From NCBI RefSeq assembly GCF_002910915.1, contig NZ_NEUF01000048.1, positions 62,001 to 126,000 of the forward strand: DNA of 64,000 nucleotides, in the 5' to 3' direction. Made by a program: the position numbers and the translations under genes. The stretch comes from Streptomyces sp. SM10. Its GTDB lineage: Bacteria > Actinomycetota > Actinomycetes > Streptomycetales > Streptomycetaceae. The notes under the pieces are model-generated. The model saw only the letters and a program-made list of their open reading frames with translations. It was not told the DNA's origin and did no database searches. Below are positions 24,813-33,145 of this stretch, in pieces; positions within the stretch are counted from its first letter, which is position 1; each line of letters starts with the position of its first letter.

Positions 24813-25142
24813 ATGATCTTCATCGCCGTCAAGTTCACCGTGCGTACCGCCGAGCGGGACAACTGGCTCCCGGCCGTGGAGGACTTCACCCTCGCCACCC
24901 GTCAGGAGCCGGGCAACCTCTTCTTCGACTGGTCCTACAGCGTCGAGAACCCGGACCAGTTCGTCCTGCTGGAGGCGTTCGCCTCGCAGGAGGCGGGCGT
25001 GGCGCACGTGAACTCCGACCACTTCAAGGCCGCGATCGACACCATGTCCGAGCTCGTCAGCGAGATCCCGGAGATCATCAACGTCGAGGTGCCCGGGGAC
25101 GACTGGTCCCGCATGTCGGAGGTCACCCCCCGCAACCGGTGA
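24813..25142 (+). CDS. antibiotic-biosynthesis-monooxygenase (ABM) domain protein
   Basis: A 109-residue protein with the dimeric ferredoxin-like ABM fold: FIAVKFTVRTAERDNWL, then RQEPGNLFFDWSYSVENP and FVLLEAFASQEAGVAHVNSD with the typical His near the third strand. Such proteins are quinol monooxygenases or haem-degrading-like oxygenases; the substrate is not known. ATG with CCAGGAG 6 nt upstream. It stands alone after the allantoin operon. Confidence 0.82.
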   Translation: MIFIAVKFTVRTAERDNWLPAVEDFTLATRQEPGNLFFDWSYSVENPDQFVLLEAFASQEAGVAHVNSDHFKAAIDTMSELVSEIPEIINVEVPGDDWSRMSEVTPRNR

Positions 25143-25263
25143 CCGCCACCGTCGGCGGGGCCGGCGTCAGGTCCGGCCGCCACGGTCGGCCGGGGCCGCC
25201 GTCAGGGCCGGCAGCCTTGGCCTGCGTCAGCCGTGGCCGACGGCAGACCCTCCGGCCGCCGCC

Positions 25264-26100
25264 TCAGAACTCCTCGTGCGTCTCGGGGTCCCCGCCGAAG
25301 CGGTGTGACGGCCGCGCACCGATCCGGTCCAGCTCCTGCCGGGTCAGCTCGAAGCCGAACAGGTCGAGGTTCTCCCGCTGCCGCCCGGGGTCGGCGGACT
25401 TCGGGATCGGCACCGCACCCAGCTGGGTGTGCCACCGCAGCACGACCTGGCTCGGTGTCACCCCGTGCGCCTCGGCGGCGGCGATCACCTCCGGGGTCTC
25501 GAGCACCTGGCGGCCCCGGGCCAGCGGACTCCAGCTCTCCGTGACGATGCCCTTCGCCGCGTGCACGGCCCGGAGCTCCTCCTGCGGGAGCAGCGGATGC
25601 ATCTCGATCTGGTTCACCACCGGCAGCACCCCCGTCTCCCGCTCCAGCCGCTCCAGGTGCTCGGCCGTGAAGTTGGAGACGCCGATGGAGCGTACGAGAC
25701 CGTCCTCGCGGAGCTTGATCATCGCCTTCCAGGTGTCCACGTACCTGTCCACGCGGGGCAGCGGCCAGTGGATGAGATACAGGTCGACGTGGTCCAGCCC
25801 CAGATTGCTCCGGGACTCCTCGAACGAGGCCAGTGTCTCCTCGTACCCGTGGTGCCGCCCGGGCACCTTGGTCGTGACGAAGAGTTCCTCCCGCGGTACC
25901 CCCGAGCGTGCGATTCCGCGGCCGGTGCCGGTCTCGTTCCGGTAGTTCAGCGCGGTGTCCACGAGCCGGTAGCCGGCCTCCAGCGCACCGGCGACGGCCT
26001 TCTCGGCCGCCTCGTCGTCGAGCGGCCAGGTGCCGAGGCCCACCGCGGGGACGGTGCTGCCGTCGTGGAGGTTGCGGACCGGGGTCGGTGTCTGGCTCAT
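25264..26100 (-). CDS. aldo/keto reductase
   Basis: A 278-residue NADPH-dependent reductase. It has the TIM-barrel family signature GYRLVDTALNYRNE with the catalytic Asp and Tyr, TTKVPGRHHG with the Lys, LIHWPLP with the His, and the NADPH-binding IPKSADPGRQRENLDLF. Length matches the 2,5-diketo-gluconate reductase-like subgroup. It is a single gene; the physiological substrate cannot be read from context. The 120-nt gap downstream is filled with short GC repeats of the GGCCGCC type. Confidence 0.93.
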   Translation of the reverse strand: MSQTPTPVRNLHDGSTVPAVGLGTWPLDDEAAEKAVAGALEAGYRLVDTALNYRNETGTGRGIARSGVPREELFVTTKVPGRHHGYEETLASFEESRSNLGLDHVDLYLIHWPLPRVDRYVDTWKAMIKLREDGLVRSIGVSNFTAEHLERLERETGVLPVVNQIEMHPLLPQEELRAVHAAKGIVTESWSPLARGRQVLETPEVIAAAEAHGVTPSQVVLRWHTQLGAVPIPKSADPGRQRENLDLFGFELTRQELDRIGARPSHRFGGDPETHEEF

Positions 26101-26323
26101 GGTCTCCCCATCTCTTTCGCGTGCCGTTCCCGCCAGCGTAGGACGGCCGCCGGGCAGCGGCCCGCGACCCGGCCACGGTCCGCTCCGCTCCGCGTGACCC
26201 GTGGGGAGGCAGGGCGGCGGAGTTCACCGGGCGTGCCGACGCGTTCCGGCCGAAAGTGGGTCGAGGCAGGTGGATGTGCACGGGCCGCCATGCCCCGGGG
26301 CGGCGAGGCGAAGGAGCAGGACC

Positions 26324-26944
26324 ATGGCGAAGCTGACTCTCACCACGTTCGTGTCCCTCGACGGTGTGATGCAGGCGCCTGGGGGTCCCGACGAGGACAC
26401 CACCGGCGGGTTCGCGTACGGCGGCTGGGTGGCGCCCTTCGCGGACGGGGACATGGGGGTGTTCATGAACGAGGTCTTCGACCGCTCGGGCGCCTTCCTC
26501 CTCGGACGGCGCACGTATGACATCTTCGCGGCCTACTGGCCCCGGGTCACCGACCCGCTGGACCCGATCGCCTCCCGTCTCAACACGCTGCCCAAGCACG
26601 TCGTCTCCACGACCCTGACCGACCCCGCGTGGGAGAACACCACCGTCGTCCCCGGCGACGTGCCCGCCCGGATCGCACGGCTGAAGGAAGAGACGGCGGA
26701 GGGCGAGCTGCAGATCCACGGAAGCGGCGTACTCGCGCAGTCCCTCATGCCCCACGGTCTGATCGACGAGATCAACCTGCTCGTCTATCCGGTCCACCTG
26801 GGCAGCGGAAGACGGCTTCTCCCCGACGGCGGGCAGCCGAGGGCATTCGAGCTGACCGACCTGCGGTCCACCGGCAGCGGCATCAGCATCCACACCTACC
26901 GGCCCGCCGGGCGGGCGCGGTTCGGGACCGTCGGGGACATGTGA
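26324..26944 (+). CDS. dihydrofolate reductase family protein (RibD C-terminal domain)
   Basis: A 206-residue protein starting KLTLTTFVSLDGVMQAP, the first strand and loop of the RibD_C/DHFR-like fold, with LLGRRTYDIFAAYWP and QIHGSGVLAQSL further on. These stand-alone proteins bind NADPH, but their substrate is mostly unknown. ATG with AAGGAGC upstream. It converges on the TIGR03086-type gene, with 18 nt between stops. Confidence 0.88.
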   Translation: MAKLTLTTFVSLDGVMQAPGGPDEDTTGGFAYGGWVAPFADGDMGVFMNEVFDRSGAFLLGRRTYDIFAAYWPRVTDPLDPIASRLNTLPKHVVSTTLTDPAWENTTVVPGDVPARIARLKEETAEGELQIHGSGVLAQSLMPHGLIDEINLLVYPVHLGSGRRLLPDGGQPRAFELTDLRSTGSGISIHTYRPAGRARFGTVGDM

Positions 26945-26962
26945 GGCAGACCGGACCGCGGG

Positions 26963-27577
26963 TCACGGTCCTCGCGGGGGTGTCCAGCCGGGGCTGCGGC
27001 CCAGGGCCGCCAGGATGAGGGACAGCGTGCCGGACGCGTCGGGACGGAGTCCCCCGTCCGGAGTGAGAGCCGGGCGGAACGCCGCATCCGGCGCGCGCCG
27101 TACGTCGCCGTCGGGCACGGCACGGGCGATCGGCAGGGCCGCACGGAGCAGGGGTTCCGGCAGGCGGGCGGGCACTCCCAGCGCGGTGGCGACGTCCCAG
27201 GCGTGCGCCACGTAGTCGATGAGGTGAAAGCCGACGGCCCGGAGACCGGGCACCGTCCGCGGGGTGATCTCCGGCAGGGCGAACTGCCTGTCGGGCAGGC
27301 CGGGGGAGGCGAAGGCGTCCAGGGCGGCCGTCGCGGCCGTCCGGTAGGCGCGGGCCGGGTCGTCCCCGAGCTCCGGGGGCCGCCAGGCCGCGGCGTCCGC
27401 TCCCTGTCCGCGCGCGGCCGCCGCGAAACCGTGGTGCTGTGCGGCCATATGCTCCACCAGCTCACGCAGGTTCCACCGGTCGCACGGGGTCTGCCGCCGC
27501 CAGTCGCCCGGGCAGGCCTCGTCCACGAGGCGGACGGACTCCAGGACGGCGGCGCGGTCGAGCGCGACGATGTCCAC
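26963..27577 (-). CDS. maleylpyruvate isomerase/TIGR03086-like protein
   Basis: A 204-residue protein with RQTPCDRWNLRELVEHMAAQ at the N-terminus and FHLIDYVAHAWDVATALG in the middle, the metal-binding helices of the DinB/mycothiol-dependent fold. It resembles the protein at 10742 in fold but is not a close copy. GTG 27577 has GAGAGGGG upstream. It follows the monooxygenase-like gene at 27589 by 11 nt on the same strand, so the two probably share a transcript. Confidence 0.8.
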   Translation of the reverse strand: MDIVALDRAAVLESVRLVDEACPGDWRRQTPCDRWNLRELVEHMAAQHHGFAAAARGQGADAAAWRPPELGDDPARAYRTAATAALDAFASPGLPDRQFALPEITPRTVPGLRAVGFHLIDYVAHAWDVATALGVPARLPEPLLRAALPIARAVPDGDVRRAPDAAFRPALTPDGGLRPDASGTLSLILAALGRSPGWTPPRGP

Positions 27578-27588
27578 GGGTGCCCCTC

Positions 27589-28047
27589 TCAGCTCCACGG
27601 GTCGACTCCGGCCAGGATTCGCTCGGCGTCCGCCCAGAGCGGTGCGAGTCCGACGCCGACGGCCGGCGGGAGGCCGTCGGCAGGAGCGCCCAGGGTTGTG
27701 TCGCGGAGGACGGACCGCATCACTCCGCGTCCACGGAACGCACGGACGATCCGCATGTGGTCGGGCCGGGCGACGAACCGCGTCAGCGAAGCCTCGTCGG
27801 CCCATACCGTGACCGACCCCGACCGGTTCATACGGGGGCCGGGTTCCATCCAGAGCCGGACGGCGACCGCTCCGGGCGTCCGTGGCCAGCCGCGCCGGAG
27901 CCGCATGCCCTCGACGGCGACGGCGGGCGTACCCCAGGGGCGGTGCGTGCTGAACTCGGTGATGCTGACGACGACGCGTGAGCCGGGGCCCGTGGTGTGC
28001 GCGGCCGGACCGTTCTTCCATGAGGTCTTCCAGATGCCGGAGGGCAT
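27589..28047 (-). CDS. uncharacterised CrtA/ABM-like monooxygenase-fold protein
   Basis: A 152-residue protein. The run VVVSITEFSTHRPWGTPAVA and later WADEASLTRFVARPDHMRIV recall small monooxygenase-fold proteins such as the spheroidene monooxygenase family, but the match is weak and no active site can be assigned. ATG 28047 (GAAAGG upstream) is preferred over upstream ATGs, because those lie within the putative TetR operator and promoter at 28113-28136. It is likely controlled by the TetR gene immediately upstream. Confidence 0.6.
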   Translation of the reverse strand: MPSGIWKTSWKNGPAAHTTGPGSRVVVSITEFSTHRPWGTPAVAVEGMRLRRGWPRTPGAVAVRLWMEPGPRMNRSGSVTVWADEASLTRFVARPDHMRIVRAFRGRGVMRSVLRDTTLGAPADGLPPAVGVGLAPLWADAERILAGVDPWS

Positions 28048-28112
28048 GCCCGGACCTTTCGCCGATGCGGACGGGCCGGACCACCGTCCGGACCTTCCGT
28101 CGACCATACAAC

Positions 28113-28136
28113 TATACGAACGGTCGTGCATGTATA
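28113..28136. promoter_or_regulatory. putative TetR-type operator
   Basis: An AT-rich nested palindrome: outer arms TATAC / GTATA and inner ACGA / TCGT around ACGG. It lies between the tetR stop (28138) and the monooxygenase-like gene, so tetR product may repress the downstream gene rather than, or as well as, its own. Confidence 0.5.
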
Positions 28137-28137
28137 T

Positions 28138-28782
28138 TCAGGGCGCCTCCGGCAGCAGGGAGGGCTCCGTGGCCGCGGCGCGCAGCCGCCCCAGGATGGC
28201 CCGTGCCGCCTTGGTGTAGCCGGGGCTGTTGTTGTGCAGGACGGATTCCGCGTTGGCCAGCTCCATGAACGCGATGAGCTCGAAGGCCAGCTGGGAGACG
28301 TCCGTGTCCGCGGCGAGTTCGCCCCGGACCCGGGCCTCCTCGACGGTCTCCTCCACGAAGGTCACCCAGCCCGTCTGGGTGGAGGCCAACGCGTCGTGCA
28401 CCTTGCCCTCCCGTGAGTCGAACTCGGCGATCGTCGCGTAGAAGAAGCAGCCGCCGCTGAACACCCGGCTCCGGGAGTAGGAGAGCCAGCTCTCGCACAT
28501 CCGCCAGACCCGGCCCAGCCCCGGAGCCGCGGCCCGGGTCGGCGTCAGCACGTGCTCGACGAAGACGGTCACGGCGGCGCGCACCGTGGCGAGCTGCAAC
28601 TCCTCCTTGGAGCCGAAGAGGGCGAAGACGCCGCTCTTGCTCAGCTTGAGCTCCGTGGCCAGCCGGCCGAGCGACAGACCCTCCAGCCCCTCGGTCGAGG
28701 CGACGTGGACCGCGCGCCCCAGCACCAGCTGCCTGGTCTGGTTCCCCCGCTCGACCCGTCCGTCCAGCCGCGCTCCACCCAT
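28138..28782 (-). CDS. TetR/AcrR-family transcriptional regulator
   Basis: A 214-residue regulator. The N-terminal HTH spans about residues 15-60 (LSLGRLATELKLSKSGVFAL, FGSKEELQLAT), followed by a helical ligand domain with GGCFFYATIAEFDSREG. This resembles the YcdC/TetR_C group that senses small aromatic or electrophilic compounds. ATG 28782. It is divergent from the interrupted EamA transporter gene (224-nt gap) and co-directional with the monooxygenase-like gene downstream. Confidence 0.9.
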   Translation of the reverse strand: MGGARLDGRVERGNQTRQLVLGRAVHVASTEGLEGLSLGRLATELKLSKSGVFALFGSKEELQLATVRAAVTVFVEHVLTPTRAAAPGLGRVWRMCESWLSYSRSRVFSGGCFFYATIAEFDSREGKVHDALASTQTGWVTFVEETVEEARVRGELAADTDVSQLAFELIAFMELANAESVLHNNSPGYTKAARAILGRLRAAATEPSLLPEAP

Positions 28783-29005
28783 GTGCCAACTCCGTGTGTC
28801 CGAGCGTCCCAGGACCGACATTCTAGGAGGAGTCGGCGCGGCCGGGAGACCGCTTCGGCCAGGGACGACCCTTGCGAACAGGTAGCCGGATCGCCCTGCG
28901 GACGCGGGTTCCCGACGGGGTCGTCCGTTCGGTACGGTGACCGCTCCGCGTGTGAGCCGGCGAGGTCTCCACATCGTTCCCGCTGTGGAGAACCAGGAGC
29001 ACCAC

Positions 29006-29737
29006 GTGTCCTCTGCCGTCCTGCCCGCGCTCGCCCCGTCCCGCCGCGCCTGGGTCACCGACCTGCCGCTTCTGCTGGTCGCCGCCGTCTGGGGGGCCAG
29101 CTACCTCGCCGCCAAGGGCATCACGACGACGCACACCGTGATCGCCGTCCTCGTGCTCCGCTTCGCGATCGTGCTGCCCGCCCTGGCCGTCGCAGGGTGG
29201 CGCGGGCTGCGCGCGCTGAGCGGTGCGCAGTGGCGGGGCGCGGGCCTGCTGGGGCTGGTGCTCAGCGGGATCTTCCTGCTGGAGACCTACGGCGTCGTGC
29301 ACACGTCGGCGACCAACGCCGGACTCATCATCAGCCTCACGATGATCTTCACCCCGCTCGCGGAGGCGGCCGTGACCCGCGTCCGCCCGCCGGCGTCCTT
29401 CCTGGCGGCGGCCGGCCTCTCGGTCGCCGGAGTCGTGCTCCTGACCCAGGGTGGCGGTTTCACCAGCCCCTCGACGGGCGACCTCCTGATGTTGCTCGCG
29501 GCCCTCGCCCGTACGGTCCACGTCCTGGCGATGGTGCGGATCAAGGCGGTCCAGGGCGCCGACTCCCTCTCCCTGACCACGGTGCAGCTCGCCAGTGCGG
29601 TCGCCGTCTTCGCCGTGCTGGCCGCCGTGCCCGGGACCGGCGCCGCTCCCTGGACCGTGGCCGCCGGCTTCGGCGCCGGAGAGTGGGCGGGGCTGCTCTT
29701 CCTGTCCGTCTTCTGCACGCTGTTCGCGTTCTTCGTG
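29006..29737 (+). pseudogene. EamA-family (DMT) transporter, 5' part, interrupted by a mobile element
   Basis: The first 244 codons of a ten-TM drug/metabolite exporter: LPLLLVAAVWGASYLAAKG, LRFAIVLPALAVAGWRGLR, ETYGVVHTSATNAGLIIS and on to LFLSVFCTLFAFFV. The coding match ends abruptly after GTG (Val244) at 29737. The frame reads on for 33 foreign codons to a stop at 29836. The missing 62 C-terminal residues are found at 34410-34598, starting exactly with the next expected codon. GTG 29006 has AGGAG six nt upstream. The truncated protein lacks the last TM helices and is unlikely to work. Confidence 0.9.
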
Positions 29738-29742
29738 CTTCT

Positions 29743-29751
29743 CTGCACTTC
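29743..29751 (+). repeat. subterminal arm of the element (passenger side)
   Basis: CTGCACTTC begins about 5 nt inside this end and matches, in inverted orientation, the arm at 34391-34400 at the other end except for one extra C there. It is likely a recombinase-binding site. Confidence 0.45.
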
Positions 29752-29790
29752 AGCCTCACGAGTAAGATCAGCGCTCTCATTGGGAGAGCG

Positions 29791-30609
29791 ATGCGAACAC
29801 CAGGCCGGGGCAGCGCGGGGCAGAAGTACGCTCTGACCCCAGACGAGGACGACGCCGACTTCTGGGGCTTTTCTCACGAGGCCGAGGGGTTGTTCACGCC
29901 CCTTCAGGAAGAAGAGGGAGCACGCCGAGTGCACCTCGTAGGTTGCCTCCCGCAGGGCGGCCTGTTGAAGAGCCTGGACCACGTTGGCAGTCGTCGCGCC
30001 CTGGCGGGGAATGCCTGGATCGACATCCTCGACGCCGAGGGCGCCACCATGGGGTCCTACTTCGTCAACGACGTCACTGTCGTTGACGTCCGGCCCTCCG
30101 CCCGCGGAGCCGGCCTCGTAGACGTCACGGTGACTCTCTGGTGTGATCAAGCCCTGCCTGGAGCAGGCGAGATATGGGACCTGATCCGCACGGGTCGCCT
30201 GAACCGCACGGGCATGTGGCACGTTCTCGATCCCGTGGATAGACACGCCTGGTTGTCGGTCGCGCTCTGGTCGCGGGAGTACCAGTGTCGAGGGAAGCTC
30301 GACGCTCCCGCACGTCAGGTCTTCACCCTGGACGGCCGACAATGCGTCGATGTGGACAGCTTCTACTGCGCGCTCGGTGAAGCCATCAATGGACCCGGCG
30401 GATACTTCGGATGGACTCTTGATGCTCTCGTCGACTGCTTGAGAGGCGGCTGGGGTGCAACCTCCCCGTTCACCCTGCAGTGGCAGTACTCGGCTGTGGC
30501 CAGGGCACGGCTGGCGGAACTCAGGGCCACCGGCGAAGGCGAGGCAATCTTGTTCGACCTGCTCCTGGAGATCTTCCAGGAGCAGGGCATTCAAGTCATC
30601 CTGCAGTGA
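29791..30609 (+). CDS. barstar-domain protein, transposon passenger
   Basis: A 272-residue cytoplasmic protein. Residues about 174-272 form a barstar domain: QVFTLDGRQCVDVDSFYCAL, then YFGWTLDALVDCLRGGWG matching the Tyr-Tyr-Gly...Leu-Asp-Ala-Leu-Trp-Asp-Cys-Leu-Thr-Gly helix of barstar, TLQWQYSAVARA and a final strand GIQVIL. Barstar inhibits barnase-type RNases by blocking the active site. Residues 1-170 are not recognised; they begin KYALTPDEDDADFWGFSHEA and look folded, not low-complexity. ATG 29791 with a GGGAGAG site. It converges on tnpB. No RNase gene accompanies it, so it is an orphan immunity candidate. Confidence 0.82.
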   Translation: MRTPGRGSAGQKYALTPDEDDADFWGFSHEAEGLFTPLQEEEGARRVHLVGCLPQGGLLKSLDHVGSRRALAGNAWIDILDAEGATMGSYFVNDVTVVDVRPSARGAGLVDVTVTLWCDQALPGAGEIWDLIRTGRLNRTGMWHVLDPVDRHAWLSVALWSREYQCRGKLDAPARQVFTLDGRQCVDVDSFYCALGEAINGPGGYFGWTLDALVDCLRGGWGATSPFTLQWQYSAVARARLAELRATGEGEAILFDLLLEIFQEQGIQVILQ

Positions 30610-30668
30610 TTCCTTGTTGCTTCAACTGGTGGCTTCGGAAGGCCAGTCGCCACGCGTGATGGGGAGTT

Positions 30669-32939
30669 TCAGTCTCCTTCGGAACGGGGTCGGGGCAGGC
30701 CGAGGTCGACGGCCGGCCTGCGCGTGAGGCGGGCTGCTTCAGCTTGCTTGGCGCGCAGAAACGTCAGCGTCATGTCGATGCCGTCGATCTCGCCCAGCCA
30801 CTGCTCTTCCTCGGCACGTTTGCGGCGGGCAAGAAGATCCTTTTCGAGCTCCGTGAGTCGGGACAGCATCTTGGGGTTGACCTGGAGCATCGGGCAGCGG
30901 ATGCAGGCGTGTTCGTGCTGGCAGGGTGTGCCGTAGGGGCGAGCACAATTGCCCAGCTCGACCTTGCGCTTGTCGAAGTGATCCTCGAACTCAGCCCACT
31001 CCTCCGGAGCCACCTCGCTGTACTCGCCCTGCGACCGCAGGGACCGGCGATGGTTGAGGAACTCCTGGTAGTGGCGGACGATGTCCTCCGCGAAGACGGC
31101 GACGTAACCCTGAGTTGTCTGGAGATTCAGGTGTCCGAGCAGGGCGGCACCGATGTGGATGGGCAGCCCCCCGTTGACGATCTCGGTCGCGAAGAGTCTG
31201 CGGAAATCGTGGGGCGTGAACTTCGTTTCGGCGAAAGCCTCGTTGGTGCGGCCGATCTCTTCGCAGGTGCGGGCGAGCATGTTGAGGACGGTGCCGGGGG
31301 CGAGGACGCCGCGGACGGTGCCGTTCTGCCGTTGGAAGAGGAACGGCATCGGTTCTGACCAGGTCTTTTCGTGGCTGTCGTAGCGGGAGACGAGCGGGAT
31401 GGCCAGTCCGTCGCGGGTGTGGCGGCGGACGACCTGGGCGACGGAGTGGAAGAGGTCGGCTGACATGGGGATGACCCGCTCGCGCTCGCTCTTGGACGGG
31501 GCGATGACCAGGAGGGCGATCACCTCCCCGTTGGGACGCTGATACTGGCGGATGCTCAGGTGGGTGAGTTCGCTGAGCTCCTCGATCCTGATACCGCTGT
31601 GCCGAAGCACCTCGACCGCGGCCCACTCCCAGAAGGCCGCATCCTCGGCGAGTGTCACGTTGATGAGCTCGCTGGTGGCGGTGTCGACGACCCGGACGGT
31701 CAGGCTCAGACCGACCTTGGCCCGGCGTTGGTCTTCTCTGGAGTGAGAGCGCCGGTAGTGCCGTCCGGCGTGCACGAACTCGTCTCCCAGAGCGACCTGG
31801 CCGCTGGCAACGAGCAGGCCTGCCAGCCGCTCGTGCCGTGCCTCAAGGTGCTGGACCAGGACGGGCAGGAGGGGCTGACGGGTCCGGGTGCGGTCGGCCA
31901 TACGCCGGTTGATCTCACGGCGGCGCTTGCCGAACCCGGTGAAGTCCCGGGGCAGGATCGGGCACGGGGCCACCCACGGGCCCCACCGCTCGGGCTCCTC
32001 GACGGCCCAGCTGTGCAGGTCGACGTAGAGTCCGCGGACCGCGAGGAGGATGGACGCCACGTCCTTGCGGATCTTCGTCTTGTCTCTGGTCCAATACTGC
32101 AGGTCGGCCCGCCACTGGTCGTAGACGTGCTGGCTGAGTGCGAGGTCCGCCTGGTCGGGATTGATCTCCTCGATCTTGGCCCAGAAGAGCCCGGCCAGGT
32201 TGCGGGCCAGCCCATCCGCGGTGATGTAGTCGGTGTCCGCCCGTCGACGGGTGAGGTAGTCGATCAACAGCTGCCGGACGCCCGGATGCTGGATGCCATA
32301 GCGGTCGACAAGCTCCTCGACGGTGTACTGACCGTTGTAGATGAACGTCCGCAGAGTCGGAGCAGTCCCCGGCGGGAAGTGGCCCATCTTGTGGAGAATC
32401 TCCCACGTCCCAAGAGCCGCGAACCGCGTCTTCTTGTTGGTCGTGTTGTTCGCCCCGTAGGTCAACCCGAGGCGGCGGTTCTCCAGCGAGTAGTGCAGCA
32501 GGGCCGATGGCGTCAGGTGCTCTATGGCGATGCCCTGTGTCGTCAATGCGCAGGTCAGGTCGAACTTGGCCCGGATACGGTGCCGGGGGTCGAGCCGGGG
32601 TTCGGCATCCACGCCGGCGAAGTAGGCATCGAGCTGGGGGTCGTTCTGCAGCTCACGGAAGGCTTCTCCGTACTCGACGAACTTGTTGGAGCGGAAGCCC
32701 GACAGGGAGGGCTGGATGATGCGGGCGCAGAACGCCCATTTCACGGCCGAGATCAGGTCGCTGCGATCGCGTCCGTCAGGACGGCCCAGGATGTTGACCG
32801 ACGGGGCCTGTTCGTCGTTGAAGCCGCTGGCTTCCCAGCGGTCTTGCCAAGTGGTGCCAGGCAGTGTTTCCAGGTGGCCGAAGAGCATGCGAATGCCGCG
32901 TCGGCGCTTCTCGCCCAGGGAACGGGTTTTGCCGTTCAA
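30669..32939 (-). CDS. large tyrosine recombinase (TnpB-like)
   Basis: A 756-residue site-specific recombinase. The catalytic set lies in the second half: Arg in HSGIRIEELSELTH, His-x-x-Arg in HDFRRLFATE, His in LLGHLNLQTT and nucleophile Tyr612 in QGYVAVF. The long N-terminal region (1-400) is of unknown fold. A C-terminal cysteine cluster (Cys665, 673, 679, 682, in CARPYGTPCQHEHACIRC) suggests a zinc or iron-sulfur site typical of this subgroup. It starts at TTG 32939; no ATG or GTG start lies in the open frame upstream. The start overlaps the stop of the small ORF (TTGA). Confidence 0.88.
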   Translation of the reverse strand: MNGKTRSLGEKRRRGIRMLFGHLETLPGTTWQDRWEASGFNDEQAPSVNILGRPDGRDRSDLISAVKWAFCARIIQPSLSGFRSNKFVEYGEAFRELQNDPQLDAYFAGVDAEPRLDPRHRIRAKFDLTCALTTQGIAIEHLTPSALLHYSLENRRLGLTYGANNTTNKKTRFAALGTWEILHKMGHFPPGTAPTLRTFIYNGQYTVEELVDRYGIQHPGVRQLLIDYLTRRRADTDYITADGLARNLAGLFWAKIEEINPDQADLALSQHVYDQWRADLQYWTRDKTKIRKDVASILLAVRGLYVDLHSWAVEEPERWGPWVAPCPILPRDFTGFGKRRREINRRMADRTRTRQPLLPVLVQHLEARHERLAGLLVASGQVALGDEFVHAGRHYRRSHSREDQRRAKVGLSLTVRVVDTATSELINVTLAEDAAFWEWAAVEVLRHSGIRIEELSELTHLSIRQYQRPNGEVIALLVIAPSKSERERVIPMSADLFHSVAQVVRRHTRDGLAIPLVSRYDSHEKTWSEPMPFLFQRQNGTVRGVLAPGTVLNMLARTCEEIGRTNEAFAETKFTPHDFRRLFATEIVNGGLPIHIGAALLGHLNLQTTQGYVAVFAEDIVRHYQEFLNHRRSLRSQGEYSEVAPEEWAEFEDHFDKRKVELGNCARPYGTPCQHEHACIRCPMLQVNPKMLSRLTELEKDLLARRKRAEEEQWLGEIDGIDMTLTFLRAKQAEAARLTRRPAVDLGLPRPRSEGD

Positions 32940-33145
32940 CGTCTCCGACGACAGACGGCAGAGCTCTGCGATGGGGCCTTGGACAGGTCGCCGAGGGGTG
33001 ACGGCGGGTTCTCGGGCCGTGGCGCCGGGGCAGCCTTGAGGTGGGCGCTGGCGAACCGGGTCGGATGTGGGGCCTCGGCCTCACGCACGGTGGTCCGCCG
33101 GTTCCGGCTGGTGTAGCGGTCGGCCAGGATGCCTCGGTTAACCAC
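32936..33145 (-). CDS. small ORF bridging the two recombinase genes
   Basis: A GTG-started frame of 69 codons overlaps the last 8 nt of the 400-aa recombinase gene and ends in the TTGA that starts the 756-aa gene. It encodes a basic peptide (GILADRYTSRNRRTTVREAE, ending CRRRR) with no recognised domain. It may merely couple translation of the two recombinases. Alternatively it marks a frameshift, since the 756-aa frame is also open upstream of its TTG to about 33085 and reads sensibly (IAELCRLSSETLNGKTRSLG). Confidence 0.35.
   Translation of the reverse strand: MVNRGILADRYTSRNRRTTVREAEAPHPTRFASAHLKAAPAPRPENPPSPLGDLSKAPSQSSAVCRRRR

Noticed and set aside
25143..25263. CRISPR-like short GC repeats
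   Set aside because: Repeats of GGCCGCC and CGTCAG type are irregular in length and spacing, with no spacers of constant size.
29737..29836. Fusion protein made by the EamA 5' part reading into the element
   Set aside because: The 33 extra codons are arginine/serine-rich with no sign of selection; treated as a by-product of the insertion.
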